39,081 nt of DNA, taken from contig JBHPCZ010000026.1 of NCBI GenBank assembly GCA_042573625.1, forward strand, positions 1 through 39,081. The letters are read 5' to 3'. The stretch is from JBHPCZ01 sp042573625 (GTDB lineage: Bacteria; Desulfobacterota; Desulfobacteria; Desulfobacterales; UBA11574). This document shows positions 1 through 7,658 of this stretch, piece by piece. Under the pieces are notes generated by a model. The model did not search any database. It was not told where the DNA came from and saw only the letters and a list, made by a program, of their open reading frames with translations. Numbering within the stretch: position 1 is the stretch's first letter; each line of letters starts with the position of its first letter. A program made the position numbers and the translations under genes.

Positions 1-157
1 ATTTTCAGCTATAGAAACAACAAAAAGGGAGTAGCGCACAAACTGTACTTTATGAAGAATACTTAATATTCAACTTAACTTCTGATATGATTATATATTA
101 TAGATTTGCTGAAAACTTTTTGTGAAATATTCGGGGCAAAAAGAACGGAGGAAACAC

Positions 158-1237
158 ATGGGAAAGATATTAATGAAAGGAAACGAAGCGATTGGGGAAG
201 CCGCGATCCGGGCCGGATGTCTGAACTACTTTGCCTACCCGATTACCCCTCAATCTGAAGTTGCCGAGTACCTTTCTCGCCGAATGCCGGAAGCCGGCGG
301 TGTATTTTTACAGGGTGAAAGCGAAGTGGCCGTGGGGTACATGATTTTCGGTGCCGCAGGCTGCGGTGAACGGGTTTTTACCACATCGTCGAGCCCGGGC
401 ATAAGCCTGATGAGTGAAGCCATCAGCTACATTTCAGCAGCCCAGTGCCCGGCGGTTTTTGTCAATATCATGCGGGGCGGTCCTGGATTGGGCGGAATCC
501 TTCCGTCCCAGGCGGATTATTTCCAGGCCACAAAGGGTGGCGGGCACGGCGACTATCGACTGCTGGTCATGGCGCCGAACGGTGTTCAGGAATCGGTGGA
601 GATGGTCATGATGGCGTTTCCCCTTGCTGAAAAATATCGCAATCCGGTGATGATTCTGGGTGACGGTCTGATCGGTCAGATGATGGAGCCCGTGGAATTC
701 CCGGACCACCTCAAATCCGAACCGAGCAACAAGGATGAGTGGGCAACCAACGGTATGGACACCCGAAAAAGCGACCAGCGCAACCTGGTCAAATCACTCT
801 TTCTGGATTCCGAGCAACTGGAAGAAAACAACCGGATTTTAAAGGCAAAGTACGACCAGATGAAGCGAGAAGAGGTCCGATACGAACCCTACAATATCGA
901 CACCGATTACCGGGCACTCATCGTCAGTTACGGTACCATGAGCCGGGTGTGCAAGACGGCCATCGACAACATGAAAGCGGACGGTTTCGAGGTGGGCATG
1001 ATACGCCCCCAGACCCTCTTTCCCTTTCCTGAAACAGCCATAGAAGAAGCCGCATCAAAAGAGAGCTGCAGGGTTGTTGTGAGCATAGAGATGAGTATGG
1101 GACAGATGGTTGAAGATGTGGAACGCAGCGTTCACGGGAAACGGCCTGTTAAATGGCATGGAAAGGCCGGCGGTGATGTGCCGACACCGGAAGAAATTAT
1201 AGATGTGGTGAGATCTTTTGCTGGCATCAAAACATAG
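158..1237 (+). CDS. vorB: 2-oxoacid:ferredoxin oxidoreductase, alpha subunit (VorB-like)
   Basis: This is the alpha (pyrimidine-binding) subunit of a ketoacid:ferredoxin oxidoreductase, 359 residues. Such enzymes oxidatively decarboxylate 2-oxoacids to acyl-CoA and reduce ferredoxin in the cytoplasm. Visible motifs are YPITPQSE at residues 27-34, GESEVAVG at 53-60, TSSSPGISLMSE at about 76-87 and GDGLIGQMMEPVEF near the middle. All are typical of the VorB/KorA type rather than of pyruvate-specific fused enzymes. I place the start at 158 because GGAGG lies 7 bases upstream; a GTG at 122 would add 12 residues with no ribosome-binding site. The beta and gamma subunits follow, after a 206 bp gap. 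The substrate (branched-chain 2-oxoacid or 2-oxoglutarate) cannot be settled from sequence alone. Confidence 0.88.
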   Translation: MGKILMKGNEAIGEAAIRAGCLNYFAYPITPQSEVAEYLSRRMPEAGGVFLQGESEVAVGYMIFGAAGCGERVFTTSSSPGISLMSEAISYISAAQCPAVFVNIMRGGPGLGGILPSQADYFQATKGGGHGDYRLLVMAPNGVQESVEMVMMAFPLAEKYRNPVMILGDGLIGQMMEPVEFPDHLKSEPSNKDEWATNGMDTRKSDQRNLVKSLFLDSEQLEENNRILKAKYDQMKREEVRYEPYNIDTDYRALIVSYGTMSRVCKTAIDNMKADGFEVGMIRPQTLFPFPETAIEEAASKESCRVVVSIEMSMGQMVEDVERSVHGKRPVKWHGKAGGDVPTPEEIIDVVRSFAGIKT

Positions 1238-1309
1238 GGATTTCGTCCAAAATGGTACCGTACAATTATGTTATAGTGAGATGTTGAGTCTTACTGCATA
1301 GCGTAAAGC

Positions 1310-1351
1310 GCAGAGCGCAGAGCGAAAAACGCCATGCTCAATGCGCTCTGC
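1310..1351. repeat. Inverted repeat between alpha and beta subunit genes
   Basis: A perfect 10-base inverted repeat, GCAGAGCGCA at 1310-1319 and TGCGCTCTGC at 1342-1351, sits in the 206 bp gap between two subunit genes. The left arm lies in a short tandem GCAGAGC repeat. The sequence resembles the CGCAGAG-rich arms of the element at 2837-3070. It has no T-tract, so it is more likely a repeat remnant or an mRNA-stability hairpin than a terminator. Confidence 0.5.
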
Positions 1352-1443
1352 TAATTCATGTTCCAGTGAAAAACAACGATTGATTAAAATATGTTACCGA
1401 ATTGCCGAGGCGTTTAATTGCCGATAAACAAGGAGCGGATATA

Positions 1444-2196
1444 ATGGCAAAGACATTCAAAAAACCCGAAGCCCTGTCCGACCAGCATACCCATTACTGT
1501 CCCGGATGCACCCACGGTGTTATCCACCGGTTGATTGCCGAAGTCATCGACGAGCTGGGTATTCGGAGACGTACGGTGGGGATTGCGCCGGTTGGCTGTG
1601 CGGTTTTGGCCTACAATTATTTTACCTTTGATTTCCAGGAGGCGGCCCACGGCCGCGCGCCGGCAATGGCCACGGGAATAAAGCGGGTTCGCCCGGATCT
1701 GGTCGTCTTTACCTACCAGGGCGACGGAGACCTGGCAAGCATTGGGATGGGAGAAATCATTCATGCCGCCAATCGGGGAGAAAAATTCACCACAATATTT
1801 GTCAACAACACGGTGTATGGGATGACCGGCGGGCAAATGGCCCCGACAACGCTGCCGGATCAGAGAACCACAACCTCTCCTTCCGGACGCAATGTTGCCG
1901 AAGTCGGCATGCCCATAAAAATGGCCGAGCTGCTTTCCGCCCTTGAAACACCTGCGTATATCGCAAGACAGTCGGTGATAAAGCCGAAGTATATCGTCAG
2001 AGCCAAAAAATCGATTAGAAAAGCCTTTCAGTATCAACTGGAAGCCCGATGCTTCAGTCTGGTGGAAATCGTGAGTACATGCCCGACCAACTGGGGACTC
2101 ACGCCGAACGAATCGATCAAATGGACCGAAGAAAATATGCATCCATATTACACGCTCGGCGAATTTAAAACACCCGAGCAGACTGAGGAGGAGTAA
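1444..2196 (+). CDS. 2-oxoacid:ferredoxin oxidoreductase, beta subunit (TPP-binding)
   Basis: This is the thiamine-diphosphate-binding subunit, 250 residues. The N-terminal HYCPGCTHG (17-25), the GDGDLASIG cofactor and Mg-binding stretch (93-101) and NNTVYGMTGGQ (121-131) are the expected TPP-fold landmarks. The start at 1444 has AAGGAG at 1430-1435; an earlier in-frame ATG at 1402 lacks one. Its stop codon TAA overlaps the ATG of the gamma subunit by one base, so the two are translationally coupled. It works with the alpha subunit at 158 and the gamma subunit at 2196. No separate 4Fe-4S ferredoxin-like delta subunit is present between the genes. Confidence 0.9.
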   Translation: MAKTFKKPEALSDQHTHYCPGCTHGVIHRLIAEVIDELGIRRRTVGIAPVGCAVLAYNYFTFDFQEAAHGRAPAMATGIKRVRPDLVVFTYQGDGDLASIGMGEIIHAANRGEKFTTIFVNNTVYGMTGGQMAPTTLPDQRTTTSPSGRNVAEVGMPIKMAELLSALETPAYIARQSVIKPKYIVRAKKSIRKAFQYQLEARCFSLVEIVSTCPTNWGLTPNESIKWTEENMHPYYTLGEFKTPEQTEEE

Positions 2197-2735
2197 TGCA
2201 GAGTGAAGTCATGTTCGCCGGTTTTGGTGGGCAGGGAATTTTGTTAATCGGAAAGATCCTCGCTCACGCCGCAATGGAAGAAGGTTTTGAGGTGGCGTGG
2301 ATTCCTTCTTATGGGCCTGAGATGCGGGGGGGCACCGCCTATTGTCTGGTGGTCATCAGTGACCGTCTCATCGGTTCTCCAATCATCAGAAACCCCATGC
2401 ATCTGGTCGCCATGAACCGTCCTTCTCTGGAAAAATTTGCACCATTGATAAAGCCGGACGGCGTTGTTGTTATCAACAGCACTTTGATTTCAATTACCTC
2501 CGGACGCAGTGATGTTGATGAGATTCTAATACCGGCCAATGACATTGCCAAAGACGTGGGCAGCGTAATGGCTGCAAACATTGTGGCCCTGGCCGCATTT
2601 GTCGCCCGCAGCAAAATTGTTGATTTTGACGTGCTGCGAGATTGTGTCAAGAAAGAGTTTTCCCAAAAAGAAAAGCTGATTCCCTTGAATATGGCGGCCT
2701 TGGAAGAGGGTAAAAAGGCTGCGCTTGCATTCTGA
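2196..2735 (+). CDS. 2-oxoacid:ferredoxin oxidoreductase, gamma subunit
   Basis: This is the gamma-domain subunit (179 residues, the usual length) of the same ketoacid oxidoreductase. The N-terminus GFGGQGILLIGKIL and the following SYGPEMRGGTA are signatures of the family and contribute to CoA and cofactor contacts in characterised homologues. A strong GAGGAGGAG precedes the ATG, which overlaps the stop codon of the beta subunit. It ends the operon: the next gene, hisC, is about 395 bp away behind a repeat element. Because the fold is shared across PorC, VorC and KorC, the name depends on the partner subunits. Confidence 0.9.
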   Translation: MQSEVMFAGFGGQGILLIGKILAHAAMEEGFEVAWIPSYGPEMRGGTAYCLVVISDRLIGSPIIRNPMHLVAMNRPSLEKFAPLIKPDGVVVINSTLISITSGRSDVDEILIPANDIAKDVGSVMAANIVALAAFVARSKIVDFDVLRDCVKKEFSQKEKLIPLNMAALEEGKKAALAF

Positions 2736-2836
2736 CACACAGGTTATTACAAAGAGCATTAAATAGTTTACATGTTAATATTGGACTTGAGAGCCATAAC
2801 AGGATAATAATTTACCACCCACTCACCCACTGAAGG

Positions 2837-3070
2837 CGGGCTCGTTCGAGACGCAGAGGACGCGGAGTTTCTTTTTCTTTTTCCTTTCTGTTGAGAGGAC
2901 AGAAAGGAAAAAACAGTATCCCTTTGGAAATCTTGTTTTGAGAAAGTGAAACACAGACAATACACTATTTTTTTTGCCGAAGGCTGATCTATTTTCATTT
3001 GCCGGCGTCTCAGCGGCAAATGAAAAAACCTTTATCTCTCTGTGCTCTCTGCGCCTCAAGCGAAGCGGGC
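2837..3070. repeat. Nested inverted-repeat element (MITE-like) between gamma subunit and hisC
   Basis: About 234 bp framed by imperfect terminal inverted repeats of 30-odd bases. The left end at 2837-2869 contains ACGCAGAGGACGCGGAG, and the reverse complement of the right end at 3033-3070 contains GGCGCAGAGAGCACAGAG. Inside are two perfect hairpins: 14 bp arms at 2878-2891 and 2899-2912 (TTTTTCCTTTCTGT), and 13 bp arms at 2992-3004 and 3014-3026 (TTTTCATTTGCCG). There is no convincing reading frame inside. It looks like a non-autonomous palindromic repeat. No target duplication was identified. Confidence 0.6.
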
Positions 3071-3130
3071 GGTTAAAATACAAGAAGTAGAATATTTTAT
3101 ACATTCAATAGTCGTTTGACTGGTCCTATT

Positions 3131-4216
3131 ATGAAAATATCCGTTCCCGAATATATTTTATCCATAAAGCCGTACAAGCCCGGAAAACCGATAGAAGAAG
3201 TTGAACGGGAATATGGCATCGACCACTCCATTAAACTGGCTTCCAATGAAAACCCTTTGGGTCCGTCTCCCATGGCCGTGAAAGCTATCCAGGACGCCGT
3301 CGCCAAACTGAACCGATATCCCGACGGCGGTGGACATGATTTGATCCGAAGTATTGCCAAACATCTGGGGGTGATGCCGGAAAACGTCGTTCTGGGAAAC
3401 GGTTCCGATGAAATTATCGGCATGCTGACCTGCGCCTTGCTTCAGCCTGGTGATGAAGCGATTCTGCCGCGGCCGTCATTTCTCATGTACGACATACTGG
3501 TGCGTTCTGCCGGGGCAAAGCCTGTATCGGCAGAGTTAACGTCACTCTCCATCAATCTGGATAGAATCAGAAACAGGATTACACCCAACACCCGCATGAT
3601 ATTTCTGTGTAATCCCAACAACCCCACCGGCACGATCATTACCCGAAAAGCTTTTGAAACCTTTCTGGAGAGCATCCCGAGAGAGGTGGTGGTGGTGGTG
3701 GACGAGGCATATATCGAATTTGTTCGGGATGAGGACTGCGCCGGCAGTATCGATTATATCGATTCCGGCCTTCCGGTGGTGACACTTCGCACCTTTTCCA
3801 AGGCATATGGTCTGGCAGGCCTTCGAATCGGTTACGGTGTTATGTCGGAAGAGATTGCAAGCATTTTGAACAGGATTCGACTGCCGTTTAATGCGAGCAC
3901 GCTGGCCCAGGCCGGGGCCAACGCAGCCCTTAAAGACGAAGCTTTCCTCGAAAAAACCCGCCAGCTCATTACCGAGGAGCTCGATTTCCTATGGAATGCC
4001 CTTAAAGATCTTGGAATCAGGTTTTTTCCCACACAGGCAAATTTTTTTCTCATCGACACCGGTAAAAACGCTGACGAAGTATTTGAAAGCATGCTCCGAC
4101 AGGGAGTTATTGTCCGTTCCATGACATCGTACGGGTACCCTGAGTATATAAGAATCAATGTCGGGCTTCATGATGAAAATGTCCGTTTTCTTGAGGCGCT
4201 TGAGAAAGTTATATAA
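3131..4216 (+). CDS. hisC: Histidinol-phosphate aminotransferase
   Basis: A fold-type I PLP aminotransferase, 361 residues, matching HisC length. In histidine biosynthesis it converts imidazole-acetol phosphate to histidinol phosphate using glutamate. Visible features are the substrate loop KLASNENPLGPSP, the NPNNPTG motif, DEAYIEF, and the PLP-lysine motif TFSKAYGLAGLRIGYG. An upstream TTG at 3116 would add five residues; I prefer the ATG at 3131, although neither has a clear Shine-Dalgarno. No other his gene is nearby. Its position upstream of cmk and rpsA is a common arrangement in deltaproteobacteria. A strong hairpin follows its stop, so it is probably transcribed separately from cmk. 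Aromatic-amino-acid use by HisC-like enzymes is possible. Confidence 0.92.
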   Translation: MKISVPEYILSIKPYKPGKPIEEVEREYGIDHSIKLASNENPLGPSPMAVKAIQDAVAKLNRYPDGGGHDLIRSIAKHLGVMPENVVLGNGSDEIIGMLTCALLQPGDEAILPRPSFLMYDILVRSAGAKPVSAELTSLSINLDRIRNRITPNTRMIFLCNPNNPTGTIITRKAFETFLESIPREVVVVVDEAYIEFVRDEDCAGSIDYIDSGLPVVTLRTFSKAYGLAGLRIGYGVMSEEIASILNRIRLPFNASTLAQAGANAALKDEAFLEKTRQLITEELDFLWNALKDLGIRFFPTQANFFLIDTGKNADEVFESMLRQGVIVRSMTSYGYPEYIRINVGLHDENVRFLEALEKVI

Positions 4217-4248
4217 AAAGCCGGGCCCAAAGAACCCGGCTTTGGTTT
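4216..4248 (+). terminator. Rho-independent terminator of hisC
   Basis: The arms AAAGCCGGG (4217-4225) and CCCGGCTTT (4235-4243) form a perfect 9 bp GC-rich stem with a 9-base loop directly after the hisC stop codon, followed by a short T-rich tail (TTTGGTTT). The tail is interrupted by GG, but position and stem strength make termination likely. Confidence 0.8.
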
Positions 4249-4351
4249 ACCCCTGGAAGGGGGCCGGAAGTGTCACAAACCTATGAGTGACCGGCGTGAC
4301 TATAGTTTCGGGAACCCAGAACTGTTGTAAATATTGCAGAGAGTATTTGAA

Positions 4352-4436
4352 CCGCAGAATATTGAACAGGGAATGTCGAATTTTAAATTAAAACTTCATC
4401 ATTCTGCGGCTCCGTGTTCGATATTGGAAATTTAAA
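4352..4436. repeat. Palindromic repeat, GAATGTCGAAT family, copy 1
   Basis: CCGCAGAAT (4352-4360) and ATTCTGCGG (4401-4409) are perfect inverted arms. They surround GAACAGGGAATGTCGAA, and the right side continues with TGTTCGATATTGG. The second copy at 22217-22377 carries GAACAAGGAATGTCGAATG and further CGATATT / CGAATAT words. This type of short intergenic repeat recurs in deltaproteobacterial genomes. It lies between the hisC terminator and cmk. Confidence 0.6.
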
Positions 4437-4520
4437 TCCTTTGACTCAGGCACTTTAGAGTACTTTCGACACGTAAAAATCTTATAGCGATAAATACATT
4501 TACCACGCTCATCAAATATC

Positions 4521-5183
4521 ATGAAAAAATTGGTCATTACCATAGACGGACCTGCAGGTGCGGGCAAAACCACGGTGAGCCGGATACTCGCGGATCGCCT
4601 CGGATACAGATATATCGACACAGGGGCGCTCTACAGAGGGGTTGCTTTTGAAGCCGTGACAGCGGGGCTCAACCCGGATGATGATGCAGCGCTTGACAAA
4701 CTGTGCAGCAACCTGAACATGAAATTTGTCCGAAAGAAAAAGGGGTTGCGCCTGATGTCAAATAATATAGACATTACCGATCAAATCCGAACTCCTGAAA
4801 TTACAATGTTTGCGTCTGCGGTATCTGCAAGACCCGTTGTAAGAAGCTCTCTTCTGAATTTACAGCGGGATATGGGCAAAAAAAAATCGGTTGTATTTGA
4901 AGGGCGTGACATGGGCACGGTCGTATTCCCTGACGCTGACATTAAGTTTTTTCTGGATGCATCCCACAAAACCAGGGCGTTTCGGCGATACAAAGAATTA
5001 TCCCCAAAAACCGATCAGCCGCTGGAGGCGGTTGAGAGGGATATGAAACGTCGGGATACAAATGACAGTACAAGGAGCCTGGCGCCCTTAAAACCGGCCA
5101 AGGATGCAATAATCATAGATTCTACAGACCTTTCCATTGAAGGGGTTGTCGAGCTGATGGCGTCTTACCTGAATCTTGCATGA
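4521..5183 (+). CDS. cmk: Cytidylate kinase
   Basis: Phosphorylates CMP and dCMP with ATP in the cytoplasm. The protein has 220 residues, the normal size. The P-loop GPAGAGKTTVS is at residues 10-20, followed by YIDTGALYRG (the CMP-binding region), the family motif GRDMGTVVFPDA in the middle, and the lid region FRRYKEL with RRDTNDSTR. The ATG at 4521 has no strong Shine-Dalgarno. rpsA follows after a 196 bp leader, an arrangement conserved widely (cmk-rpsA is also found in enterobacteria). A shared function of pyrimidine supply and translation is not implied; the linkage is only positional. Confidence 0.95.
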   Translation: MKKLVITIDGPAGAGKTTVSRILADRLGYRYIDTGALYRGVAFEAVTAGLNPDDDAALDKLCSNLNMKFVRKKKGLRLMSNNIDITDQIRTPEITMFASAVSARPVVRSSLLNLQRDMGKKKSVVFEGRDMGTVVFPDADIKFFLDASHKTRAFRRYKELSPKTDQPLEAVERDMKRRDTNDSTRSLAPLKPAKDAIIIDSTDLSIEGVVELMASYLNLA

Positions 5184-5228
5184 TTCAGGTCTTATGTATC
5201 CAACGCACGCAAATGATTTTTATAGAGT

Positions 5229-5270
5229 ATGCTTATGTCCGTTACATACAGAGATTGTATAAGCATTTTT
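5229..5270 (+). terminator. Possible weak terminator or attenuator in the cmk-rpsA gap
   Basis: ATGCTTAT (5229-5236) pairs with ATAAGCAT (5259-5266) and runs into a T-tract (TTTTT at 5266-5270). The stem is AT-rich and the loop is 22 bases, so it is weak. It lies in the 196 bp leader before rpsA, where ribosomal protein S1 genes are often regulated by their own product in other bacteria. A regulatory role here is inference. Confidence 0.3.
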
Positions 5271-5379
5271 GTGAAATTAATCGTTGTCTTTTGAAAATGA
5301 GTCTGATAATTAGAAAGGTTATGCCGCCATTGGATGGCATGGTGCGAACAAATAATGGTTGAGGGGGTATTATTAATTC

Positions 5380-7566
5380 ATGGACAACTCGGAAAAAGAG
5401 AACTTAACAGAACAACCAGAAGAACAGTCAGACCAAAAGGATTTACCTGAAGAATCGAGTGAGGCACTGCCAGATGAAGCGGCTGTGCCGGAAAATCAAG
5501 AGTTAAAACCTGATACACCTGATGATGATAAAACATCGGAAAACGCTCAAGGTCCGACGGACAGCGCAGCAGATGCTCAAGACTCGACTGGCAGTGTAGA
5601 AGCTGCTCACGAACCGGATGACAGCACGGAAGACGCTCAAGGTCCGACGGACAGCGCAGCAGGTGCTCAAGACTCGACTGGCAGTGTAGAAGCTGCTCAC
5701 GAACCGGATGACAGCACGGAAGACGCTCAAGACCCGGTGGCCGCCGGGGAAGATAAACCAGATTCGGTGGATAGTGTGGAAGACGCCAAAGACCCGGCTG
5801 ACAGCGGAGTGGAGACTCAACACCCTATTGAGAGCGCTGAAGATGTTAAGGACCTGGACGGCGACGAGAAAGCCGCCGCCGATCCCGCTGACAACATGGA
5901 AAGCTTGATGGACATGTACGAAGAAAGCTTCAAGCGTTTTGAAGAAGGTGAAGTTGTCACTGGTAAAATAATTTCGGTGGACAAGGAACATGTGCTTGTA
6001 GACATTGGGTACAAGTCTGAAGGACAAATCCGGATCAATGAATTTTTAGATGAAGACGGAAATATAAATGCCAATGTAGGCGATTCCGTGGATGTAATGG
6101 TCGAATGGTGGGATGACGAAGAAGAACGTGTCGTCCTTTCAAAAGAAAAGGCGGCCAAAGTCAAAGTATGGGAAGAAATCAAGGAATCACACGATGAAGA
6201 TGCAACTGTCGAAGGTGTGATATTAAACCGCGTAAAAGGCGGCTTTTCCGTTGATATCGGTGTTCAGGCTTTTTTACCGGGTTCTCAGGCAGACTTGCGT
6301 CCCATCCGCAACCTCGACGAGATGGTCGGGAAGACATTTGATTTCAAGATTTTAAAATACAACCGAAAACGTAGCAATATCGTTTTGTCCAGACGGGTTA
6401 TTCTTGAAGAGGAGCGCGAATCGAAAAGGACTGCAACCCTTTCCGCCATTCAGGAGGATAAAGTCGTACAAGGTGTGGTTAAAAATATTACCGAATACGG
6501 CGTGTTTGTTGACCTTGGCGGCGTGGATGGCCTGCTCCACATTACAGACATTTCATGGGGACGTGTTAAGCACCCTTCGGAACTCTTTTCAGTCGGGGAT
6601 GAGATATCCGTTAAAATCCTTAATCTTGATATTGAAAGAGAAAGAGTTTCCTTGGGCATGAAACAACTTGCTCAGGATCCCTGGTTAACTGCAGCCGAAA
6701 AATATCCGGTGGGGTCACGCATACAAGGAAAGATTGTCAGCCTCACAGATTATGGTTCATTTGTGGAATTGGAAGAGGGCATTGAGGGGTTGATCCATGT
6801 TTCTGAGATGTCATGGACCCGAAAGGTCCGTCATCCTTCCAAAGTCGTTTCCGTCGGAGAGATTGTTGAAGCTGTCGTGCTGGATATCAGACCTGAAAAC
6901 AGGCGAATCTCCCTCGGCATGAAGCAGGTTGTACCAAACCCGTGGGATGTCATCAGTGAAAAGTATCCGGTCGGCACGACCATTGAAGGTAAGATCAAGA
7001 ACATAACCGATTTTGGCCTCTTTATCGGCATAGACGAAGGCATTGACGGCCTGGTACATATTTCAGATATTTCCTGGACAAAGCGTATAAAACACCCCTC
7101 GGAACTATTTAAGAAAGGGGACGTGATTCAGGCCATTGTTCTTGATATTGAAAAGGAACACGAAAGGTTCTCGCTCGGAATCAAGCAGCTTCAAAGCGAC
7201 CCCTGGCAAACGGTAGCGGAACGTTATGAAGTTGGAAAAGAAATAACCGGGACGGTTACAAACCTCACCGATTTCGGCGTGTTCGTTGAACTGGAAGAAG
7301 GAATTGAAGGGCTCGTGCATGTATCAGAAATCAGCAAGGAAAAAATAAAAACCCCCGTGGGAAAATTTAATATTGGAGACGTCATAACCGCTAAGGTCAT
7401 GAATATCAACAGCGAGGAAAGACGAATCGGCCTTTCAATCAAACGGCTTGAAATTGAAGATGAGCAGAGCTTGCTCAGTGAATATGTAAATAACATTCGG
7501 CCCGCAACATCGACTTTCGGAGAAATTTTACGAGAGAATCTTCAGGAAAAATTAAACGAGGACTAG
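5380..7566 (+). CDS. rpsA: 30S ribosomal protein S1 with long acidic N-terminal extension
   Basis: S1 binds mRNA on the small ribosomal subunit and helps initiation. Six S1 OB-fold domains are visible at about residues 190-258, 273-340, 359-429, 444-517, 531-604 and 618-690, with the typical GxVxNxTxFGxFVxLxxGxxGLxHxSxxS pattern in the last four. At 728 residues it is about 170 longer than the classic 557-residue protein. The excess is an N-terminal stretch of about 185 residues, almost wholly Asp, Glu, Ser, Ala, Pro and Gln, containing a recent 30-residue tandem duplication. GAGGGGG at 5361-5367 precedes the ATG. The extension must be part of the protein as read, because no in-frame internal start with a good ribosome-binding site is obvious before the first S1 domain. 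Confidence 0.95.
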   Translation: MDNSEKENLTEQPEEQSDQKDLPEESSEALPDEAAVPENQELKPDTPDDDKTSENAQGPTDSAADAQDSTGSVEAAHEPDDSTEDAQGPTDSAAGAQDSTGSVEAAHEPDDSTEDAQDPVAAGEDKPDSVDSVEDAKDPADSGVETQHPIESAEDVKDLDGDEKAAADPADNMESLMDMYEESFKRFEEGEVVTGKIISVDKEHVLVDIGYKSEGQIRINEFLDEDGNINANVGDSVDVMVEWWDDEEERVVLSKEKAAKVKVWEEIKESHDEDATVEGVILNRVKGGFSVDIGVQAFLPGSQADLRPIRNLDEMVGKTFDFKILKYNRKRSNIVLSRRVILEEERESKRTATLSAIQEDKVVQGVVKNITEYGVFVDLGGVDGLLHITDISWGRVKHPSELFSVGDEISVKILNLDIERERVSLGMKQLAQDPWLTAAEKYPVGSRIQGKIVSLTDYGSFVELEEGIEGLIHVSEMSWTRKVRHPSKVVSVGEIVEAVVLDIRPENRRISLGMKQVVPNPWDVISEKYPVGTTIEGKIKNITDFGLFIGIDEGIDGLVHISDISWTKRIKHPSELFKKGDVIQAIVLDIEKEHERFSLGIKQLQSDPWQTVAERYEVGKEITGTVTNLTDFGVFVELEEGIEGLVHVSEISKEKIKTPVGKFNIGDVITAKVMNINSEERRIGLSIKRLEIEDEQSLLSEYVNNIRPATSTFGEILRENLQEKLNED
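5544..5723 (+). repeat. 90-bp tandem duplication inside rpsA
   Basis: Two direct copies, 5544-5633 and 5634-5723, differ at one position (A at 5573 against G at 5663, Asp to Gly). The start of a third unit (CGCTCAAGA) follows at 5724. The unit is 30 codons, so the frame is kept. The near identity points to a recent duplication and a region prone to length change. Confidence 0.95.
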
Positions 7567-7575
7567 GATAGTGAA

Positions 7576-7603
7576 GCTGCCCCGCGGCTTGCCGCGGGGA
7601 GTT
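7576..7603. repeat. GC-rich hairpin after rpsA
   Basis: CCCCGCGGC (7580-7588) and GCCGCGGGG (7591-7599) are perfect arms with a 2-base spacer, just downstream of the rpsA stop. Outer bases GAAGCT and AGTTTC pair partly. There is no T-tract. It resembles the short GC-rich palindromes scattered in deltaproteobacterial genomes and may act as an mRNA end-protection element between rpsA and sppA. Confidence 0.55.
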
Positions 7604-7658
7604 TCGCTTAAAGAAATACTCCTGTTAACCAAAAATTATTCTTTAATAGACCAGCATC

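Noticed and set aside
1414..2142. 242-residue open frame on the minus strand over the beta subunit gene
   Set aside because: It overlaps a well-supported TPP-binding subunit and has no motif of its own.
5503..6027. 174-residue open frame on the minus strand within rpsA
   Set aside because: It is antisense to the acidic repeats of rpsA; its Val/Phe/Ser/Arg-rich repetitive sequence is the mirror of the GAC/GAA codons, with no ribosome-binding site.
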